In this document: positions 26,567-34,630 of the stretch, in pieces
Position numbering within the stretch: position 1 is the first letter of the stretch
Layout: the number at the start of each line of letters is the position of its first letter
NCBI GenBank assembly: GCA_039555135.1
Contig: CP114179.1
Coordinates: forward strand, 3,410,001 to 3,474,000
Direction of reading: 5' to 3'
DNA: 64,000 nucleotides
From: Phycisphaeraceae bacterium D3-23
GTDB lineage: Bacteria > Planctomycetota > Phycisphaerae > Phycisphaerales > Phycisphaeraceae
Translations under genes and position numbers: made by a program
Notes under the pieces: model-generated
Database searches by the model: none
Told to the model about the DNA's origin: nothing
What the model saw: the letters and a program-made list of their open reading frames with translations, nothing else

Positions 26567-29011
26567 CTATTCGATCGGATTCTCCTCAAGGCAGGCCAGG
26601 CACTTCCGGGTGTCGGGGCGCATGATGAGCCAGTCCTGTGTCATCGGCTTGTCGCATTCTTCGCAGGTCCCGTAGGTGCCGGTGGCCAGGCGTCGGAGGG
26701 CGTCGATCGCCTCGCGCGCCCGCTTGGCGTCCTGGTCGACCGACTTGCCCGCAATGAAGAGCAGGCGTTCGTTGATCTCGTGGAGGGCCTCGGGGGTCAG
26801 GTCGGCGGCGGCGCCTACGCCTTGGCGGATGGCGATGCCTTGCGCCTCGCGGCCGGCGGCGTGGTCGGCGTCGGGCCCGTGGGGCTCGACGGTGTCGTAG
26901 AACTCGCGGAGCAGCGCGATGTCCTCGGGCTGGCCGATGACCGTGAGGCGATCACCCGCCTGCAGGCGGGTCCGGCTGGAGGGGATGATGCTCTGGTTTC
27001 CGCGCTGGATGACGGCGATCAGGCAGCCGGGCGGCAGCTCCAGGTTGCGCACCAGCTGGTCGCAGAGCGATGGGCCCGAGCCAGATGCGTCGCTTGTGAC
27101 GATGATCGTCGCGAACCGGTCGTCGCGGAGGATGACCTGGCGCAGGTCGTCTTCGCTGGCGGCGGCCGCCCAGGCCTCGGCGAAACTCGCTTCGTCCACG
27201 CGGCCGGCGATCTGCGCGAGGATGCGCAGGTGCTGGGCGGCGTCGTCCTCCGGGCTGATCAGGAAGAAGATCGCGTGGACCTGCTGCTGGGGCTCGACCT
27301 CGACGGTGAGCGGGTCATCCACCGTGATCGCCACGAGTTGCTGGCAGCGGACGAGGACGAGCTCCGCAGATTCGATCGACACCGTGCGGAAGTGCGGCAG
27401 GGCCACCCCCTTGGCGACGGGCGTCTCGCCCATCGCGGTGCCCCGCAGGAATCGCTCCTTGATCTCTGCCGCCGAGCTTGGGATCCGCTCGGCGAGGTGC
27501 TCCGCGGCGCGTTGCACCACGTCGTCGTACGACGCGGATTCGTCGAGGTCGATCACAAAGCTGCGCGCGACGATCTGCTCGAACGGGTCGCTGTCGCGCA
27601 GGCCGCGCTCTTTCATGATGCCGCGGAACTCGCGGTCGAGGCCTTCGTCCTGGTGTACACCCAGCCGGTTGAACCAGTGGAAGATCGCGCCGTCGCGCTC
27701 GACGCGTTTCGCGGCGTAGAAGTGATACCAGAAGATGCAGACCACCACGATGCCGACGGTGAACGCGATGGCTTCCCAGCCCATGTAGGCGATCAGCAGC
27801 AGACTGGTCACGATGCCGAAGACCTGCATCCACGGGTAGAGCGGCGAGCGGTAGCCGGGGTCGTAGGAGGAGATGCGGCTCTCGCGCATCACGATCACGG
27901 CGAAGTTGACGAGCATGAAGATGAAGAGCTGGAACGCGCTGGCCAGCTTGGCGATGCCTTCGGCGTCGAGCACGACGATGAAGAACACCATGAGCGTGCC
28001 GGTGGTCAGGATGGCGAAGGATGGGGTGCGGAAGCGGCCCAGCGTGGCGAAGCGGTCGGGCAGCAGCCGGTCGCGGGCCATGGCGAGCGGGTAGCGCGAT
28101 GCGGCGAGCAGGCCCGCGTTCCCCGTCGAGGCGAACGCCGCGAGCGCGGCGATGACAATCAGCAGCAGGCCGACTTTGGGCGGCATCCAGCGGAACATCG
28201 TCTCCGCAGCGGTCGCGACGGGGGTGAGGTCGCTGCTCAGCGCGACCGGGTCCAAGACGGACACAATCAGAAACACGCCGCACCCGTAGACCAGTGTGGT
28301 GACGCCCAGGGACAGCATCATGCCCAGCGGGATGTTGCGGTCGGCGTTTTTGACTTCCTCCGCCACACTCGCGACTTTCGTGAGCCCGGCATAGGAAACA
28401 AAGACAAACCCGATCGTCGAGAGCAGCCCGGCCGTGCCCATCGTCATGAACGGCGTGAACCGCTCGGTGGTGGTTGCCAGCGGCTGGCCGAAGATGCGGA
28501 CGAATCCGCCGACCATAAACAGGGCCATCACCGCGAGCAGGATCAGCACGAGCCAGCGCTGCAGCGTGGTGGTTTCCTTCGCGCCGAAGATGTTGATGAT
28601 GACGAAGACGACCGTGAGCCCTACCGCGACGGGTTTGATCGGCAGCTCGATAAAGAACGCGGCATAGGCCCCGATGCCGATGAGCGCGAAGGCGGTCTTC
28701 AAGCTCAATGCGAAGTAGGTGCCCAGCCCGCCGATGGTGCCCGCCAGGGGGCCGAGACTGCGGTCCAGGAAGTAGTACGTCCCGCCCGCTCGCGGCAGGG
28801 CCGTGCTCAGCTCCGCCTTGCTGAACATCGCGGGGAGGATCAGCACACCCGCAAAAAGATACGCCAGCACCACGGCCGGCCCGGCCTTTGCAAACGCCAG
28901 GCCCGGCAACAGGAAGAAGCCCGAACTGAACATCGCCCCGGTGCTCACCGCGAACACATCAAAAAGGCCGAGCTCCTTCTTCAGGCGTTCATTGCTATCG
29001 AGCGTTCGCAT
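26567..29011 (-). CDS. APC-type permease fused to PTS EIIA-like, RCK_C and C4 zinc-finger domains
   Basis: The 814-residue protein begins with about 12 membrane helices of the amino acid/polyamine permease family (FDVFAVSTGAMFSSGFFLLP near residue 17). A PTS EIIA type-2-like domain follows (about 465-625, with His in GVALPHFRTV), then an RCK_C/TrkA-C-like domain (about 630-705, LELPPGCLIAVIQRGNQSII). The C-terminus is a DksA/TraR-like C4 finger (GTCEECDKPM and KCLACLEE). Transport is probably gated by phosphorylation and ligand binding; the substrate is unknown. ATG 29011 has GGAG eight bases upstream; an in-frame ATG at 29077 does not. Confidence 0.88.
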   Translation of the reverse strand: MRTLDSNERLKKELGLFDVFAVSTGAMFSSGFFLLPGLAFAKAGPAVVLAYLFAGVLILPAMFSKAELSTALPRAGGTYYFLDRSLGPLAGTIGGLGTYFALSLKTAFALIGIGAYAAFFIELPIKPVAVGLTVVFVIINIFGAKETTTLQRWLVLILLAVMALFMVGGFVRIFGQPLATTTERFTPFMTMGTAGLLSTIGFVFVSYAGLTKVASVAEEVKNADRNIPLGMMLSLGVTTLVYGCGVFLIVSVLDPVALSSDLTPVATAAETMFRWMPPKVGLLLIVIAALAAFASTGNAGLLAASRYPLAMARDRLLPDRFATLGRFRTPSFAILTTGTLMVFFIVVLDAEGIAKLASAFQLFIFMLVNFAVIVMRESRISSYDPGYRSPLYPWMQVFGIVTSLLLIAYMGWEAIAFTVGIVVVCIFWYHFYAAKRVERDGAIFHWFNRLGVHQDEGLDREFRGIMKERGLRDSDPFEQIVARSFVIDLDESASYDDVVQRAAEHLAERIPSSAAEIKERFLRGTAMGETPVAKGVALPHFRTVSIESAELVLVRCQQLVAITVDDPLTVEVEPQQQVHAIFFLISPEDDAAQHLRILAQIAGRVDEASFAEAWAAAASEDDLRQVILRDDRFATIIVTSDASGSGPSLCDQLVRNLELPPGCLIAVIQRGNQSIIPSSRTRLQAGDRLTVIGQPEDIALLREFYDTVEPHGPDADHAAGREAQGIAIRQGVGAAADLTPEALHEINERLLFIAGKSVDQDAKRAREAIDALRRLATGTYGTCEECDKPMTQDWLIMRPDTRKCLACLEENPIE

Positions 29012-29181
29012 CGGAACTTCTCCGTGATCGCGCGTGACGGGGAACGATCTGGCGTGACGGGCGAGAGTATAGATCAAAGCCAGGCACTAGAACTTGTCGT
29101 GCTGCCCAGCCATCGCCGCGCTTCGTGATTGATGTATGAGGCGTTTGAAGAAGGTCCAGGCCGTGACACCCTTGCCGGGGG

Positions 29182-30186
29182 TCACGCCAGGTCGTCCTCG
29201 CTCAGCAGCGTGTCTGCCGCAACACTGCGTGCGGCCTTGCGCCCGACGATGGACCCGATCTCCCGTGCCGGGATGCCGGTGCCCGGCTTGCGCACATCCA
29301 GCATCTCACGCGTGATCGTCGTGCCGATCAGGATCTGTTTTTGGGTGACGACCGATTTTTCGAACACCGACTTCATCTCGCCGTAGGGTGCGAGGTCATC
29401 TTTATCGACTTCGCTGGCGACCATGGTCTCGATCGCGCGGATACCGCGGACCAGGTCCCTAAACTCGTCGGGCTCCAGCGAGTGCTTCGCGACGCTGCCG
29501 CTCATCGCCCGGCTGAAGGTGAGGTGCTTCTCGATGACCGTCGCGCCCAGCGATACCGCGGCGAAGCCGCTGTAGTTGTCCAGCGTGTGGTCGCTGAGAC
29601 CGACCGGCGTGCCGTACCGCTCGGCCATCTGACGCATCACGTTCAGCCCGACACGCTCCGGCGGGCAGGGGTACGCCGAGCTGCACTGCATCACCGTCAG
29701 CCCCCCGGCGTAGTCGCGCCCGAACACCTCGACCGCCGCATCCAGCTCCGCCCAGTTGCTCATCCCGCTGCTGAGCAAGACGGGCTTGCCCGTGGCTTTG
29801 ATGCGCTCCAGCAGGGGCAGGTTCGTGACCTCGCCGGAGGTGACTTTGTAGACCGGCATCCCGATCGATTCGAGCAGTTCGACCGCGCGCTCGCTGAAAG
29901 GGGAGGAGAGGAAGACGATGCCGTGCTTGTCGGCGTGCTGGCTGAGGTGCCCCCACTGGTCGGTGCTGAAGCCCGTCCGGTGGTAGTAGTCGTAGCGCGC
30001 TTCGCTGGTGTGGTGGCCGGGCAACGGCGCGTCGCGGAGGATCTCGTGCTCGGGCAGGTGCGTCTGGAACTTCACGGAGTCCGCGCCGACCGACGCCGCC
30101 AGTTCAATCAACTTCAGCGCGTTGTCGAAGCTGCCGTCGTGGACCGACCCGACCTCTGCGATGATATGGACTGGAGGGTGTTGCAT
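29182..30186 (-). CDS. neuB: N-acetylneuraminate/pseudaminate synthase family protein
   Basis: The 334-residue enzyme would condense phosphoenolpyruvate with a hexosamine to a nonulosonic acid. The TIM barrel shows IIAEVGSVHDGSFDNALKLI, GADSVKFQTH, and VGLSDHTLDNYSGFAAVSLG, and the C-terminal 60 residues form the SAF antifreeze-like domain (ITREMLDVRKPGTGIPA). Typical length is about 340-350. Whether the product is sialic, legionaminic or pseudaminic acid cannot be told. No other nonulosonate genes are adjacent. It may serve the polysaccharide locus at 50-62 kb. Confidence 0.9.
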   Translation of the reverse strand: MQHPPVHIIAEVGSVHDGSFDNALKLIELAASVGADSVKFQTHLPEHEILRDAPLPGHHTSEARYDYYHRTGFSTDQWGHLSQHADKHGIVFLSSPFSERAVELLESIGMPVYKVTSGEVTNLPLLERIKATGKPVLLSSGMSNWAELDAAVEVFGRDYAGGLTVMQCSSAYPCPPERVGLNVMRQMAERYGTPVGLSDHTLDNYSGFAAVSLGATVIEKHLTFSRAMSGSVAKHSLEPDEFRDLVRGIRAIETMVASEVDKDDLAPYGEMKSVFEKSVVTQKQILIGTTITREMLDVRKPGTGIPAREIGSIVGRKAARSVAADTLLSEDDLA

Positions 30187-30782
30187 GGTTTTATGATATG
30201 ACGCACGGGGCGTTGGCGTCTAGGCCGACGAACAGGTTTCAGGTGGCCGCCGCCGCCGTGATGACGCGGCCGAGCCCATCATGGGCGGCAAGATCGGTGC
30301 CGACACATCACGCCCTTTGCGCTTCGTTGGCTTGGCCATCTGAGCCGGTGTTGCGGCCCAAGGGCCTGGCGGGATGCAGCGGGATCGTCAAGCGTTGGCT
30401 CGGCCGTCGGTCGCAGGATGGGCGGCGGGCACCGGTGCGCTCAAGGGCTCAGACCCGCAACGGTCCATCGAGTGATTTGTTCTGGGTTCATTGGCCGCGT
30501 CGCGTCCGGGGGATGCGCAGAACGCCCGATGGGGGAGCGGGTCTTGTGTGTCCCCGTTGCCTTCCCCGCCTCGCGTTCGGGCGGGAAGGCCGCTGCAATG
30601 ATCCGGCTCGCCGCAATGCCTCGGTGTGGCCGACAGGACCCACACCCGCGCCGCCCAGAACCCGGTTCGGCCACGCCGCAGTGCGACTTAAGGCCTGCGC
30701 AAGAAACAACACAGATAACGCCCCTTCGGACCCCCAGATACACACAAACCGCCGGATAACCACCCATTTCATGGTATATTCG
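30187..30782. other. GC-rich gap without recognised gene
   Basis: I find no convincing protein: frames here have composition-driven, low-complexity translations and no motifs. I also saw no tRNA and no RNase P or tmRNA core. It may hold the neuB promoter or a non-coding RNA, but nothing shows one. Confidence 0.4.
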
Positions 30783-31076
30783 ATCAGTTACGCCGCGTAT
30801 CTAATCAGTTACGCCGCGTAACTCATCAGTTCTACCGCGTAAACGATCAGTTCCGCTGCGTAAACAATCTATTACGCCCCGGAACAGATCAGTTTCGGAG
30901 CGAAACTGATCTGTTCCGGGGCATCATCAATCTGTTACGCAGCGTAATCGATCGGTACCAGCGCATAAACAATCGTTTCCGCAGTGAAAACAATCAGTTA
31001 CAGCGCGTAAGCAATCGGTTCCGGGACGTAACCGATCTGTTACGCGGCGCATTCGATCTGTTACGCCATGGATGAA
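30783..31076. repeat. 21-bp periodic dyad array 2 (GTTNCG-CGNAAC)
   Basis: Fourteen units of exactly 21 bp start at 30783, 30804, 30825 and so on to 31056. All 14 begin ATC. Each carries a dyad centred on unit position 12, with arms at positions 5-10 and 14-19 of the form GTTNCG and CGNAAC. The arms differ between units (TTACG, TTTCG, TTCCG) but often stay complementary within a unit. No gene lies in it. Confidence 0.92.
30876..30922. repeat. 47-bp perfect palindrome inside array 2
   Basis: Arms of 22 bases (30876-30897 and 30901-30922) pair perfectly around GAG, covering repeat units 5 to 7. It starts GCCCCGGAACAGATCAG. It could extrude as a cruciform. Confidence 0.92.
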
Positions 31077-31429
31077 AACAGTTTCGCAGCCGACCGGCAC
31101 CGCTCCGCTGAGTCATGTCACTTAGACCCCAGGTGCCGAAACCGCTCCCGCCTGTTCACGATCGGACGACTTCCCGGGGCATCCCCGAGCCTCTGCCCCT
31201 ACCGCCCGCCGCCTTCGACCCCGGAAGTAAATCCGACACGTCTTCCGTGGTTCCGGGGTTTCCGGGGGCGGGGGCAAACCGGGTCAGATAAGGTTCATCG
31301 CACCCTTTTTCTTATCCGCCGAGAAAGATCACACCGCAAGTGTCGTTCCAGGGTGAGTAGAAACTATGCTTGATTATCGCAGTTCTTGGTTATATTGAGT
31401 AGCCAAGCAATCTACTAGCGGAGAATCCC
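31077..31429. other. Upstream region of the PEP-CTERM gene
   Basis: No gene is recognised. Near its end, TTGATT (31370-31375) and TATATT (31391-31396) could be promoter boxes, but their 15-base spacing is short. GGAG at 31420-31423 serves the next start. Confidence 0.35.
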
Positions 31430-34354
31430 ATGTGTAACACCCTCCATCGCCACACTTACCCCACCGCCACGATCCTCGCCGCCGCCTTGGCGCTCTCCGC
31501 GGCACTGCCGACGAACGCCGCGGACCAAACCGCGACGTGGGACGGCTCGGATGGCAACTGGTCCGACGCGGCCCGCTGGTCCACCGACCCGCTCTTCCCC
31601 GACAACGGCAACGGCGGCAACACGTTTGACGCCATTATCAACAGCGGGGATGTCACGCTGGACCAGGACATCACCCTTGAAGGGCTGTCGCTTGGTGGTG
31701 GCGATATCGATGGCAGCTTCGACCTCACGATCACCGGCACGCTGGACTGGTTGTTAGGCCAGATGCTGGGGGCGGGGACGACCACGCTGGCGGCGGGCGG
31801 GACGCTGACCACGGGCGGCAGCACCCAGACCCTGCGTCGCGACTTCGACAACGCCGGCACCGTGCAGTACCACAACGGCAACTTCCGCCTCGCCGACGAC
31901 GCCGTGTTCACCAACCTCGCCGGCGCCGTCTTCAACGCCTCGGACCCCAGCGGCATCCCCACCGGCGGCGGCGGCGGGGGCACCTTCAACAACAACGGCA
32001 CGTTCAACAAGACCACCGCCTCGAGCTTCAGAATCACCGCCGGCGAGTTCAACAACGCCGGCAGCGTCAACATCGACGAAGGGGAGCTGCGCATCAGCAG
32101 TGGCGGCGCCAACACCGGCACCTTCGAGGTCGATGCCGGGGCCACCCTCCGCTTTGAGGGCAGCTACACCTACAGCCCCGGCTCATCGATCACCGGCGTG
32201 GGCACCGTCACCTTCGACAACGGCACCCACGTCCTGCCCGCCGGGACCTTCACCCCCACCGGTACCGTCAACTTCGAGGACGGCAGCATCACCGTCAACG
32301 ACGTCCTCACCCCCGCCGCGCTGGGCGCGATCGGCGCGGACGTGACGTTCAACCAGTTCCTCGACTTCGGCGGGCCGCTGACCGTCAACAGCAGCGGCTC
32401 GGCCGCGTTCAGCGCCGCCCAGAGCTTTACGCAGATCACGCTCGACAACGGCGACTTGGGCGGCACGGGCGACCTCACGATCACCGGCACGCTGGACTGG
32501 TTGTTAGGCCAGATGCTGGGGGCGGGGACGACCACGCTGGCGGCGGGCGGGACGCTGACCACGGGCGGCAGCACCCAGACCCTGCGTCGCGACTTCGACA
32601 ACGCCGGCACCGTGCAGTACCACAACGGCAACTTCCGCCTCGCCGACGACGCCGTGTTCACCAACCTCGCCGGCGCCGTCTTCAACGCCTCGGACCCCAG
32701 CGGCATCCCCACCGGCGGCGGCGGCGGGGGCACCTTCCACAACAACGGCACGTTCAACAAGACCACCGCCTCGAGCTTCAGAATCACCGCCGGCGAGTTC
32801 AACAACGCCGGCAGCGTCAACATCGACGAAGGGGAGCTGCGCATCAGCAGTGGCGGCGCCAACACCGGCACCTTCGAGGTCGATGCCGGGGCCACCCTCC
32901 GCTTTGAGGGCAGCTACACCTACAGCCCCGGCTCATCGATCACCGGCGTGGGCACCGTCACCTTCGACAACGGCACCCACGTCCTGCCCGCCGGGACCTT
33001 CACCCCCACCGGTACCGTCAACTTCGAGGACGGCAGCATCACCGTCAACGACGTCCTCACCCCCGCCGCGCTGGGCGCGATCGGCGCGGACGTGACGTTC
33101 AACCAGTTCCTCGACTTCGGCGGGCCGCTGACCGTCAACAGCAGCGGCTCGGCCGCGTTCAGCGCCGCCCAGAGCTTTACGCAGATCACGCTCGACAACG
33201 GCGACTTGGGCGGCACGGGCGACCTCACGATCACCGGCACGCTGGACTGGTTGTTAGGCCAGATGCTGGGGGCGGGGACGACCACGCTGGCGGCGGGCGG
33301 GACGCTGACCACGGGCGGCAGCACCCAGACCCTGCGTCGCGACTTCGACAACGCCGGCACCGTGCAGTACCACAACGGCAACTTCCGCCTCGCCGACGAC
33401 GCCGTGTTCACCAACCTCGCCGGCGCCGTCTTCAACGCCTCGGACCCCAGCGGCATCCCCACCGGCGGCGGCGGCGGGGGCACCTTCAACAACAACGGCA
33501 CGTTCAACAAGACCACCGCCTCGAGCTTCAGAATCACCGCCGGCGAGTTCAACAACGCCGGCAGCGTCAACATCGACGAAGGGGAGCTTGATTTTTCACA
33601 GGCATACACCCAGACCGCTGGCAAGCTCACGGTCGATGCGGGGGCGGAAGCTCGGTTCACGACGACGGCGAACTTCACGGGAGGCCAGATCACCGGGGGA
33701 GGCACGATCATCGGCGATATCAACAACCAGGGTGCGGTTGTCGCCCCGGGCACCTCGCCGGGCACACTCACGCTCGATGGCGACTATACCCACGGCACGG
33801 GCGCGAGCCTCCAGATCCAGTTCGGCGGGACGCAATCGGGCGCGTTCGATGTGTTCGACGTGACGGGGGATGCCGAACTGGAGGGGGGGATGCTGGAAGT
33901 CGTGTTACTCAACGCAGACTATTCGATTGCCCAAGGCGCGACGTTTGATGTGATGCTGGCGGGCGCGATTGCGGGCCAGTTCGATACCGTGATCCTGCCG
34001 ACCGACATGGTGGGCGGCACCCTCTTCTCATCGCAGGTTGATCCGCTCGGGCGGGTCACGCTGACGGCGCTGTCCGACTTCGAGATGGTCTTGGGCGATA
34101 TCACGGGTGACCTGTTTGTGGGGGTCGAGGACCTGGATGTCCTGTTGGCGAACTGGGGCGACACGGTCGGGTTCGGCAACAACTCCATCGCGGCCGGGGA
34201 CCTGTCGGGTGATGGCGTCGTCGGGCAGGCGGACCTCCAGATCGTCATCGACAACTGGGGCGGGGGTACCTCGCCGGACACGAACATCCCCGAACCGGGG
34301 TCGTTGGCTTTGCTCGGGTTGGGTGGTTTGGCGCTACTCCGCCGACGGCGCTAG
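31430..34354 (+). CDS. PEP-CTERM surface protein with giant internal repeats and dockerin-like EF motifs
   Basis: The 974-residue secreted protein has a signal peptide (ending near LPTNAADQ) and beta-helix-like autotransporter-type repeats (GGTLTTGGSTQTLRRDFDNA and similar). Two dockerin-like calcium loops follow (GDITGDLFVGVEDLDVLLAN; GDLSGDGVVGQADLQIVIDN), then a PEP-CTERM sorting signal (IPEPGSLALLGLGGLALLRR). PEP-CTERM proteins are cleaved and anchored or released by exosortase, often with exopolysaccharide. Residues about 98-720 are two full and one partial copy of a 250-residue unit, nearly identical in DNA. The start follows GGAG. No exosortase lies in the window. Confidence 0.9.
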   Translation: MCNTLHRHTYPTATILAAALALSAALPTNAADQTATWDGSDGNWSDAARWSTDPLFPDNGNGGNTFDAIINSGDVTLDQDITLEGLSLGGGDIDGSFDLTITGTLDWLLGQMLGAGTTTLAAGGTLTTGGSTQTLRRDFDNAGTVQYHNGNFRLADDAVFTNLAGAVFNASDPSGIPTGGGGGGTFNNNGTFNKTTASSFRITAGEFNNAGSVNIDEGELRISSGGANTGTFEVDAGATLRFEGSYTYSPGSSITGVGTVTFDNGTHVLPAGTFTPTGTVNFEDGSITVNDVLTPAALGAIGADVTFNQFLDFGGPLTVNSSGSAAFSAAQSFTQITLDNGDLGGTGDLTITGTLDWLLGQMLGAGTTTLAAGGTLTTGGSTQTLRRDFDNAGTVQYHNGNFRLADDAVFTNLAGAVFNASDPSGIPTGGGGGGTFHNNGTFNKTTASSFRITAGEFNNAGSVNIDEGELRISSGGANTGTFEVDAGATLRFEGSYTYSPGSSITGVGTVTFDNGTHVLPAGTFTPTGTVNFEDGSITVNDVLTPAALGAIGADVTFNQFLDFGGPLTVNSSGSAAFSAAQSFTQITLDNGDLGGTGDLTITGTLDWLLGQMLGAGTTTLAAGGTLTTGGSTQTLRRDFDNAGTVQYHNGNFRLADDAVFTNLAGAVFNASDPSGIPTGGGGGGTFNNNGTFNKTTASSFRITAGEFNNAGSVNIDEGELDFSQAYTQTAGKLTVDAGAEARFTTTANFTGGQITGGGTIIGDINNQGAVVAPGTSPGTLTLDGDYTHGTGASLQIQFGGTQSGAFDVFDVTGDAELEGGMLEVVLLNADYSIAQGATFDVMLAGAIAGQFDTVILPTDMVGGTLFSSQVDPLGRVTLTALSDFEMVLGDITGDLFVGVEDLDVLLANWGDTVGFGNNSIAAGDLSGDGVVGQADLQIVIDNWGGGTSPDTNIPEPGSLALLGLGGLALLRRRR
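31721..32470 (+). repeat. 750-bp coding repeat, copy 1
   Basis: It encodes a 250-residue unit starting DLTITGTLDWLLGQ. I see one difference from copy 2: A at 31988 against C at 32738 (Asn to His). Confidence 0.93.
32471..33220 (+). repeat. 750-bp coding repeat, copy 2
   Basis: It follows copy 1 in direct tandem and frame. Confidence 0.93.
33221..33588 (+). repeat. 750-bp coding repeat, partial copy 3
   Basis: It matches the first 368 bases of the unit and then turns into unique sequence at GGGGAGCT|TGATTT. Confidence 0.93.
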
Positions 34355-34410
34355 CGTCGTTCGCTACGGCTTTGTGGATTGACAGGCAAGAATGCGTGTC
34401 TTACTGGGCA

Positions 34411-34630
34411 TCCCCGTTCTCTTCCCCCGCTTCGCTGACCAGCACGTTGGTGCTGAGTTGGTCGTGGGTGCGTTGGTGGAGGGAGTCGTCTTTCATTTTG
34501 TCGCGGGCGCGTTCGATTTTTTGGAGCGAGCCCTTCTTGACGTAGGCGAGGCCCCCGAAGGCGGTGGCAGACCGGGCCGCCGGATGTGCCGGAGGGGAGG
34601 GTGGTCATGCCCAGGACGACGCCGTCGCGG
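34411..34630 (-). pseudogene. Duplicated, frameshifted 3' end of the AstE/AspA-family gene
   Basis: These 220 bases repeat 36209-36415, the 3' end of the hydrolase gene at 36199-37308, with substitutions and a small insertion around 34550-34600 that breaks the frame. The copy ends exactly where the sulfatase stop codon begins (34631), so the sulfatase gene is bracketed by parent and copy. Confidence 0.85.

Noticed and set aside
26780-29128. 782-codon plus-strand frame opposite the permease fusion
   Set aside because: The opposite strand has clear transporter, EIIA, RCK_C and zinc-finger motifs; this frame has none.
30187-30782. RNase P RNA, tmRNA or SRP RNA gene
   Set aside because: Looked for by eye on both strands; the RNase P core GAGGAAAGTC and other landmarks were not found.
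30198-30821. 207-codon frame before array 2
   Set aside because: The translation is Arg/Pro/Ala-rich noise, runs into the repeat array and has no ribosome site.
31068-31373. 101-codon frame after array 2
   Set aside because: It begins in the last repeat unit, has no motif, and overlaps the probable promoter zone of the next gene.
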